Assembly (NCBI GenBank): GCA_003601875.1
Contig: PIYF01000041.1
Span: 1-13,085 of the forward strand
Reading direction: 5' to 3'
DNA: 13,085 nucleotides
From: Candidatus Bathyarchaeota archaeon
GTDB lineage: Archaea; Thermoproteota; Bathyarchaeia; Bathyarchaeales; Bathycorpusculaceae
Shown piece by piece: positions 7,648 through 13,085 of the stretch (positions are counted from its first letter, which is position 1; every line of letters begins with the position of its first letter). Under the pieces are notes generated by a model. The model was not told the DNA's origin. It did not search any database and worked only from the letters and a program-made list of their open reading frames with translations. The position numbers were made by a program, and so were the translations under genes.

Positions 7648-8712
7648 GTGAAAATCATGAGCATCAAAATTGAAAATTTATCAAAAAAATGGGTTAACTT
7701 TGCAATAAAGAATATTAACCTTGAAATTAACCGTGGAGAATACTTTGTTATTTTAGGACCAACAGGAGCTGGAAAAACATTACTTTTAGAGTTAATAGCT
7801 GGATTTTACACTCCAGACACTGGAAAAATAATTATTGATACTGTGGATGTTACATCTTTTCCACCTGAAAAACGTAGATTAGGTTATGTACCTCAAAATT
7901 ATATGCTTTTCCCCCACATGACTGTTGAAGAAAACGTTGAATTCGGATTGAAAATGCATGGTTTTTCACGGTTGAAAAGAAAGAAGATGGTGGATGAAGT
8001 TTTGGAACTTGCTGGTTTAAGTAAGCTTCGCAGTAGACTTCCTGAAACTTTAAGTGGAGGTGAAAAACAGAAAACAGCCTTGGCTAGAGCCTTAATTATA
8101 AAGCCTAAAATTCTCCTCTTGGATGAGCCTTTAAGCGCTTTAGATGTTAACACTCAGAAAAAATTGAGAGAGGAGCTGAAGAAATTGCATGAAAACTTAA
8201 ACATAACAACGATTCATGTAACCCACAACCATTCTGAAGCTTATTTTCTCGCTGAAAAATTAGCAATCATGAAAGATGGAACCATAATTCAAAAAGGTTC
8301 ACCGGATGAGGTTTTCTACAAACCGAAAAACAATTTTGTAGCAAGCTTCGTTGGTTTTGAAAACCTTTTTGATGGAAAAATAGTTGAAAGGCATGGAAAC
8401 CTAGTCGTCGTAGATATAGGTAATATAAAAGTGGAAGCTGTCACTTCGTTAGAGGCTGAGAAATGCACTCTTGGTGTAAGACCCGATGACATAATAATTT
8501 TGGAGTCTCCATCCAAATCAAGTATGAGAAATCTTTTGAAAGGTAAAATTTCAAATTTTATAAGTATGGGTTCCATTGTGAATTTAACAGTTAAAGTTAA
8601 AGAAAAATCCTTCATGGTTCTCATTACTAAAAGATCATTTGAAGAAATGAACTTACAAAAAGGGAAAGAGGTTTACATAGCTTTTAAGGCTTCTTCTGTT
8701 CATGTCATGTAA
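7648..8712 (+). CDS. wtpC: Tungstate/molybdate ABC transporter ATP-binding protein WtpC
   Basis: The ATPase that powers tungstate/molybdate import. The 354-residue protein has the full nucleotide-binding set: Walker A GPTGAGKT at 37-44, Q-loop PQNY with Q83, signature LSGGE at 135-139, Walker B ILLLDE at 155-160, D-loop SALD at 163-166 and H-loop H193 in VTHNHSEA. The remaining C-terminal part (about 240-354, with LGVRPDDIII) looks like the TOBE-type oxyanion-sensing domain of the ModC/WtpC family. The GTG at 7648 lies 1 nt after the wtpB stop; the ATG at 7657 is an alternative start three codons in. Catalytic residues are intact, so decay has not spread beyond wtpA. Confidence 0.93.
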   Translation: MKIMSIKIENLSKKWVNFAIKNINLEINRGEYFVILGPTGAGKTLLLELIAGFYTPDTGKIIIDTVDVTSFPPEKRRLGYVPQNYMLFPHMTVEENVEFGLKMHGFSRLKRKKMVDEVLELAGLSKLRSRLPETLSGGEKQKTALARALIIKPKILLLDEPLSALDVNTQKKLREELKKLHENLNITTIHVTHNHSEAYFLAEKLAIMKDGTIIQKGSPDEVFYKPKNNFVASFVGFENLFDGKIVERHGNLVVVDIGNIKVEAVTSLEAEKCTLGVRPDDIIILESPSKSSMRNLLKGKISNFISMGSIVNLTVKVKEKSFMVLITKRSFEEMNLQKGKEVYIAFKASSVHVM

Positions 8713-8720
8713 AGTTGTTT

Positions 8721-8914
8721 CGCGGGCTTTGTCTCCCACGATACCTATCACTTAACTTCATCGTGGAGCCTTACGCTCCTCTAGGTTAAGCTCTCTCCGG
8801 CGTGGGATTTTGCCCGCGCCCACCGTGTCCCATGCTTGGGTAACCCTCCCTCATCACAAGCCTAACTTTTCGGTTGGGTCCGTCTGCATGGGTCTCAAAG
8901 GAGGTTCCGGTGGG
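8721..8914 (+). ncRNA. Candidate structured RNA, two helical domains, GC-rich (unidentified)
   Basis: Between convergent genes lies about 195 nt of GC-rich, non-coding DNA in an AT-rich genome. Two directly adjacent domains fold on paper. Domain 1 is closed by CGCGGGC (8721-8727) with GCCCGCG (8812-8818) and contains TCCCACG (8734-8740) with CGTGGGA (8801-8807), CTTAAC (8751-8756) with GTTAAG (8785-8790), and GGAGC (8765-8769) with GCTCC (8775-8779). Domain 2 is closed by CCCACCG (8819-8825) with CGGTGGG (8908-8914) and contains CCCATGC (8829-8835) with GCATGGG (8886-8892), and hairpin CCTAAC (8861-8866) with GTTGGG (8873-8878). The last hairpin uses U-G wobbles on the plus strand that become mismatches on the minus, weakly favouring plus. 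I do not see SRP RNA, RNase P RNA or tRNA signatures. A remnant mobile-element end is an alternative. Confidence 0.5.
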
Positions 8915-8935
8915 ATAGCTCGTTTCATCGCTACT

Positions 8936-8949
8936 TTAAGTTTTTATTT
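8936..8949 (+). terminator. T-rich terminator candidate
   Basis: TTAAG followed by TTTTTATTT lies just downstream of the GC-rich block. Oligo-T tracts end archaeal transcripts, so this could end the wtpABC mRNA, the candidate RNA, or both. On the minus strand the same bases form an AT-rich promoter-like stretch, which would instead suit a transcript running leftward. Confidence 0.4.
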
Positions 8950-8974
8950 GGTTAAAGATTAACTTTTCTCAATT

Positions 8975-10630
8975 TCACAGGAACGGTTCAAGGTTTAATT
9001 CAAATCCGCAGACTGGGTTTTCAAGTTCAAAGTTTGTTATGACTTCTGGGTGGATTTCACCTAAAACTCCAATTCTCATGTTTTTTATGGTTATTGCTGC
9101 TGTTCTCCCATCTATAAAACTTGAATCTTTAAACGGTTTTATCTTCCAACCTTTTAACCCTAAATTTTTAAGTAATGCTTCAACTGTGGATTTTATTTCT
9201 GAAAAGTTAGCTGTTGAATGGGAGGAAACTCCGGCTAGGTGTAATTGTCTTTCAGTGCGACATTCCATTTTCTCATTAACTTTTATCACATCTGAAACTT
9301 CGAAGATTTTCTGTGGAAAGCTTTCATGTTTATTATCCATAAGGTTCTTCATTAAGGATGGGAGCAAACTTGTTCTTGCCACATCATATTCTGAAGAGGA
9401 AGGATTTGCAAGTTTAACCGTTTTCTCAGGTTTCTTCCTCATCTTTTCATATTGAACTTCACTATTTATTAGGGTGAAGTTCATAACCTCTGTGAAGCCT
9501 AAACCTACCAGTATTTCTCTAATAACATTTGAAAGTCTTGTGGCTTCATGGAGGCTTCCAGTGGTTACAGTTTTAGGCTTTGAAGGTTTAAGCCTGTAAT
9601 ATCCATACCCAATTGCAACTTCCTCAACCAAATCAACTTCATGGAGAATGTCGATTCTGTAAGCTGGTATTTCAACGTTAATTTTTCCGTCAACATTTTC
9701 TTCAGCGTTTAACCTGCATTTTCTTAAATATTCAACAATTTTCCTCGATGAAAGTTTAAGTCCCAATAGTTCATTCACATAAGATGAATTTAAAGTCATT
9801 TTTTGAGGCGTTAAATCTGGAGAAGTTATGGTTTTATCTGGATATTCAACTTGAACTGTCTCTATTTTTCCACCCATGTCAGCTAAAGCTGTAACTAACA
9901 CGTTTAACGCTTGCTTGACAGCTTTAAAGTCTGGTCCTGTGACATCTAAAAGAAGATTTCTTGTTTCAGAGGTGACTTTTGTCAATTCCCCATTTATTAT
10001 AGGGGGCATTGAGAGAACGTTTCCATCAGCATCTATAAACAATGGATATTTAGGTGACCATTCAATTAAATGCTTATAGGCTATTCCTTTTTCATGTTTT
10101 TCAAGAATTTCTCTAAGGGTCATCTTTTCTCTCTTTCCAAGAGGTACAAACCTTACATTGTCCGGGTCTGCAGCTAAATATTTGAATGGAGGTTTAACAA
10201 CGTCGAAATTGTGAACTCCTATCGCTGCTTTCTTTCTATCTCTTCCAACACCCCAATGTAGGTCTTCCTGCATTTCCATAATTTCTTTGACGTTTTCCTC
10301 ATCCAGATTTATGTCTTTAACTACGGCGCTAAGCATGTATGGTCTAACTTGATTAACAGAAGCGTCAACTTCAAGTTTAATTGTACCTTTATGCACTTTG
10401 TATTCTGGCATTCCCACTTTCCATCCAATAAGTCCTTGGAAAGCTCTTGCCACTCCAGCATAGCTTGAAAAATCAACCCTGTTTGGGTTAAACTCTATTT
10501 TCACATAATTCTCGCCTACCTCTTCTATGTCAACCCCTAACCATGGAAGCCATTTAACCATTTCATCAATAGTTAAAGATCGGCCGACGAATTTTGAAAA
10601 CCTGTCCTTTTGAAGGGTTATCACTGGCAT
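8975..10630 (-). CDS. pheT: Phenylalanyl-tRNA synthetase beta subunit, archaeal type
   Basis: The beta chain of the alpha2-beta2 class II enzyme that charges tRNA-Phe. At 551 residues it is the short archaeal/eukaryotic form, lacking the bacterial N-terminal EMAP-like and C-terminal anticodon-binding domains. FNPNRVDFSSYAGVARAFQGL at about 47-67 marks the B1 region, the central part includes the B3/4 editing-type fold (about 90-240), and PAYRIDILHEVDLVEEVAIGYGY at about 322-344 is the B5 and catalytic-like junction. The ATG at 10628-10630 lies inside the end of pheS (10-nt overlap), with GGAG about 9 nt upstream, so translation is probably coupled to keep subunits balanced. It converges with the wtp operon. 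Confidence 0.96.
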   Translation of the reverse strand: MPVITLQKDRFSKFVGRSLTIDEMVKWLPWLGVDIEEVGENYVKIEFNPNRVDFSSYAGVARAFQGLIGWKVGMPEYKVHKGTIKLEVDASVNQVRPYMLSAVVKDINLDEENVKEIMEMQEDLHWGVGRDRKKAAIGVHNFDVVKPPFKYLAADPDNVRFVPLGKREKMTLREILEKHEKGIAYKHLIEWSPKYPLFIDADGNVLSMPPIINGELTKVTSETRNLLLDVTGPDFKAVKQALNVLVTALADMGGKIETVQVEYPDKTITSPDLTPQKMTLNSSYVNELLGLKLSSRKIVEYLRKCRLNAEENVDGKINVEIPAYRIDILHEVDLVEEVAIGYGYYRLKPSKPKTVTTGSLHEATRLSNVIREILVGLGFTEVMNFTLINSEVQYEKMRKKPEKTVKLANPSSSEYDVARTSLLPSLMKNLMDNKHESFPQKIFEVSDVIKVNEKMECRTERQLHLAGVSSHSTANFSEIKSTVEALLKNLGLKGWKIKPFKDSSFIDGRTAAITIKNMRIGVLGEIHPEVITNFELENPVCGFELNLEPFL

Positions 10631-12126
10631 ATTACGGTTCTCCTAATCCAGCCTAAATCATTTTTGTAGAGTAAACGGATGTCATCTAAACCAAGTTTTA
10701 ACATTATTAAACGTTCTAAACCTCCACCCCAAGCTAAAACAGGATATTTAATGCCTAAAGGCTTTAAAACCTCTGGACGAAACATTCCCATTCCACAAAG
10801 TTCAAACCATTTTTTATGTTCAGGAATGTAGACAGTAGATTGTGCGGAAGGTTCGGTGTATGGGAAATAACTCGGCCAAAACTTCACTTTTTTCAATCCC
10901 AATTTTGAATAGAACTCTTTTAAGGTGCCGATTAAATCGCGGAATGTCACATGTTTATCCATAATTATTCCTTCAATTTGATGGAATTCAAACAGACTTT
11001 TGTAGTTCATTTTTTCGTTTCTGTAGACCCTGTCAACAGAGAAAACTTTTATTGGCGGTTCATGGTGTTCAGCTAAGTATCTAATAGTTGTTGCTGTTGT
11101 ATGAGTTCTCAAAATAAGTCTCTTCGCTTCTTCCGGACTCCACCGATATTTCCACCCTTTTGAACCAGTTTTCCAACCGTCCTCATGGGTTTTTGCAACT
11201 TTTTCCACTATGGATTTTTCAGGAAGTTTTCCCGCTTTGGGATATTCAAGATAGAATGTGTCATGCATTTCTCTAGCTGGATGGTCTTGCGGTTGGAATA
11301 GTGCATCAAAATTCCAGAATGCTGTCTCAACTATTGGTCCACGGATTTCTGTGAATCCCATTTCAGCGAAAATCTCTTTAATTCTCCTAATTATCTGTTG
11401 GACGGGATGAACTTTAGCTGGATAAACAGTTGGACTTGGTGCAGTGACGTCGAACTTTGTTAGTTTAACCTTCCGCCATTTCCCAGTTATTATGAGTTCT
11501 GGTGTAAGTTGGGTTATTTCAACTTCCACTTTAACGCCTTTCTTTAGGGCTTTCCAGCCTTCATCAGTAATCTCTATAATTTTCTCCTTCTTTTCAGAAA
11601 CCCTCAAAAGTTTTCTTCTCTTCAGAATTTTAGCGGCTGAACGCATTTTTGAACTTAAATCTTCAACAACAAGTTTTCCCTTCTCCTTAAGAAGGCTTAA
11701 CAGTTTTTCATCAACACCCTCAACTTTTCCTAAAAGTTTAAGCTTACCAGTTTTTGTATCAAAGAGTACCCATCCCTTCTTTCTAAGCCATCCTAAGGCT
11801 ATTGGCACAAACTTTTCCTCTAACTCTGCTTTTTGAACAACCTTGCTGATGGAAGCTTCTCCGCCAAGCTTTGCTAAAGCATTAACCAAAAGCCTTTCAG
11901 GCAGCCCTCTTTCCGCGTGTAGCTCTCCTTCCTTGTTAAGCTCTATAATTGTTTTCTTTCTCTCCGAAACCTTCACAAGTTTTTTCTTCTCCAAGGTTAA
12001 AGCAGCTTTCATCACCGTTGCGTCAGATAAACTTGTTTCCTTAACAACCTGGTCTAATAATGCTTTTCCATCAAACCTTTTCAGAGTTAACAGTATTTTA
12101 TGTTCATTTTCTCTAACCTTAACCAT
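10621..12126 (-). CDS. pheS: Phenylalanyl-tRNA synthetase alpha subunit
   Basis: The catalytic alpha chain of PheRS. The 501-residue protein starts with about 200 residues of winged-helix repeats (about 1-70, 75-135 and 138-195, each ending in a basic strand) that contact tRNA in archaeal/eukaryotic enzymes. The class II core follows: HPAREMHDTFYL at 282-293, motif 2 VYRNEKMNYKSLFEFHQIEG at 367-386 and motif 3 GGGLERLIMLKLG at 467-479. The length fits the archaeal family. The ATG at 12124-12126 has GGAAGG about 8 nt upstream, unlike the leaderless genes nearby. It is first in a two-gene operon with pheT. Confidence 0.97.
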   Translation of the reverse strand: MVKVRENEHKILLTLKRFDGKALLDQVVKETSLSDATVMKAALTLEKKKLVKVSERKKTIIELNKEGELHAERGLPERLLVNALAKLGGEASISKVVQKAELEEKFVPIALGWLRKKGWVLFDTKTGKLKLLGKVEGVDEKLLSLLKEKGKLVVEDLSSKMRSAAKILKRRKLLRVSEKKEKIIEITDEGWKALKKGVKVEVEITQLTPELIITGKWRKVKLTKFDVTAPSPTVYPAKVHPVQQIIRRIKEIFAEMGFTEIRGPIVETAFWNFDALFQPQDHPAREMHDTFYLEYPKAGKLPEKSIVEKVAKTHEDGWKTGSKGWKYRWSPEEAKRLILRTHTTATTIRYLAEHHEPPIKVFSVDRVYRNEKMNYKSLFEFHQIEGIIMDKHVTFRDLIGTLKEFYSKLGLKKVKFWPSYFPYTEPSAQSTVYIPEHKKWFELCGMGMFRPEVLKPLGIKYPVLAWGGGLERLIMLKLGLDDIRLLYKNDLGWIRRTVICQ

Positions 12127-12410
12127 GTCTTTTCCTTCCTTTAAACCCTAAATCCATTAAAGCTTTGTATTGATGTTTAACCACTTTAAAATATGCTTTT
12201 TTAAAGAATTTTCCAATGGAGAATCTAAAATTTTTCATTAAATAAATTGGCGGGACATTCCTTCATCCTTAAAATCACAATATAAGAAACTATTTATAGT
12301 TTATTCTTTTAACACAAACAGCTTACATAAAATTTAATACGATTTTCATGAATTTTATAAGAAGCTGAAGTTTGGATGGAATTTACTTGAATAACGAAAA
12401 GAAAAACAAA
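12127..12410. promoter_or_regulatory. Divergent pheS/trpS promoter region
   Basis: A 284-nt AT-rich gap between divergent synthetase genes with no gene that I can support. On the minus strand an ATATTTTAAAG-like TATA element at 12184-12194 would give pheS a leader of about 35-40 nt containing its Shine-Dalgarno GGAAGG. On the plus strand TTTTATAAG at 12353-12361 is the likely trpS TATA box. A palindrome ACTATTTATAGT at about 12288-12299 is AT-rich and of unclear meaning. I saw no tRNA or C/D-box RNA here. Confidence 0.4.
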
Positions 12411-13085
12411 ATGGTTGTCACCCCTTGGGAAGTAAAGGGTAAAGTTGACTATGAACGTTTAATAAGAGAATTTGGAACTCAACCAATAACAGATGAGCTT
12501 TTACAAAAAATAAAAAAACATACAGGTGAGCTTCATCTGCAACTTAGGAGAAAACTGTTTTTTTCCCATCGAGATCTCGACGTTGTATTAGACTTATATG
12601 AGAAAGGAGTGAAATTTGTTTTATACACTGGTAGGGGGCCTTCAGGCCCTGTTCACATTGGACATCTTGTACCATGGATTTTCACTAGACATTTGCAGCA
12701 GAAATTTAAGACGAGACTTTACTTCCAAATGACTGATGATGAAAAATTTGTTGTTGAGGATAAGTTGGAACTTAAGGAAACAAAAAATTATGCTTATGAA
12801 AACGCTTTAGACCTTATTGCGTTGGGCTTTAAACCTGAAGACACGTTTATAATATATGATGTGAAGGATATAGACCTTCTATACGATATAGCATTAGAAG
12901 TTGCAAAAAGAATAACATATTCAACAGCTCGAGCAACATTTGGTTTTAAAGAAAGCACAAATATTGGCTGGATATTTTGGCCTGCAATTCAAGCTGTTCC
13001 ATGCTTTATACACGCAAAACTTACTGGTGAAAATGTTCCAGCTTTAATTCCAGCGGCCATAGATCAGGATCCATATTGGAGAATA
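12411..13085 (+). CDS. trpS: Tryptophanyl-tRNA synthetase, partial (3' end outside the window)
   Basis: A class I synthetase that charges tRNA-Trp; 225 residues are present before the right edge. The N-terminus VTPWEVKGKVDYERLIREFG is the crenarchaeal-type TrpRS signature. FFSHRDLD at 50-57, the HIGH motif VHIGHLVP at 81-88, QMTDDEKFV at 106-114 and IPAAIDQDPYW at 213-223 follow; the KMSKS loop lies beyond the window. I chose ATG 12411. An in-frame TTG at 12387 would add eight residues and lies about 30 nt after the TATA-like box, so a leaderless TTG start cannot be excluded. No Shine-Dalgarno motif precedes the ATG. Confidence 0.95.
   Translation, partial: MVVTPWEVKGKVDYERLIREFGTQPITDELLQKIKKHTGELHLQLRRKLFFSHRDLDVVLDLYEKGVKFVLYTGRGPSGPVHIGHLVPWIFTRHLQQKFKTRLYFQMTDDEKFVVEDKLELKETKNYAYENALDLIALGFKPEDTFIIYDVKDIDLLYDIALEVAKRITYSTARATFGFKESTNIGWIFWPAIQAVPCFIHAKLTGENVPALIPAAIDQDPYWRI

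Noticed and set aside
8841..8870. Box C-like GTGATGA on the minus strand as a C/D-box guide RNA
   Set aside because: No matching box D (CTGA) at suitable spacing, and the surrounding helices do not fit a C/D RNA.
8821..8914. Possible SRP RNA or RNase P RNA in the GC-rich block
   Set aside because: The SRP domain motif around GGAAGG...AGCAG and the RNase P motifs such as GAGGAAA and ACAGAACCCGGC are absent on both strands, so I left the RNA unnamed.
11444..12151. Long open frames on the plus strand opposite pheS (130 and 102 codons)
   Set aside because: Serine/phenylalanine-rich shadow translations of the lysine/glutamate-rich PheRS alpha N-terminus.
12205..12230. Imperfect inverted repeat near TTTTCC-AAT-GGAGAA in the pheS/trpS gap
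   Set aside because: Short, mismatched and AT-rich; expected by chance in such sequence.

Overview
This is a 13.1 kb AT-rich archaeal window, roughly one third G+C by eye. Archaeal origin rests on a DnaG-type primase of the archaeal kind, a short archaeal PheRS beta chain, archaeal TyrRS and TrpRS, a WtpABC tungstate transporter, and TATA-like boxes about 26-30 nt upstream of several start codons, which suggests leaderless mRNAs. The TrpRS N-terminus (TPWEVKGKVDY) is of the crenarchaeal type, so a TACK or Bathyarchaeia-like lineage is my inference; the sequence does not settle it.

Layout. (1) 1-897, minus: 5' part of dnaG, running off the left edge. (2) 898-1049: a repeat-rich dnaG leader. 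(3) 1050-2584, minus: tyrS followed by a small TOPRIM protein with a TTG start. (4) 2639-5734, minus: a tight molybdenum/tungsten cofactor operon, moaA-moaC-moaB-moeA, with short gaps or overlaps between genes. (5) 5735-5863: a divergent regulatory region with repeated GTTATGC/GCATAAC elements over both putative promoters. (6) 5864-8712, plus: wtpA-wtpB-wtpC, a tungstate/molybdate ABC importer whose wtpA is broken by a frameshift. (7) 8713-8974: a conspicuously GC-rich block between convergent genes that folds on paper into two adjacent helical domains, probably a structured RNA. (8) 8975-12126, minus: pheS-pheT, overlapping by 10 nt. (9) 12127-12410: AT-rich divergent promoter region. (10) 12411-13085, plus: 5' part of trpS, running off the right edge.

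How it fits together. The transporter would import tungstate or molybdate. MoaA and MoaC make cyclic pyranopterin monophosphate from GTP. MoaB and MoeA adenylylate molybdopterin and insert the metal. MoaD, MoaE and the enzymes that use the cofactor are not here. The shared divergent control region suggests that uptake and cofactor synthesis are regulated together by metal. The rest is housekeeping: replication and tRNA charging.

The points most worth a second look are the unexplained GC-rich RNA-like block at 8721-8914, the GTTATGC operator array, the wtpA frameshift (explicable as loss of one 5-nt tandem unit), and the nested repeats in front of dnaG.
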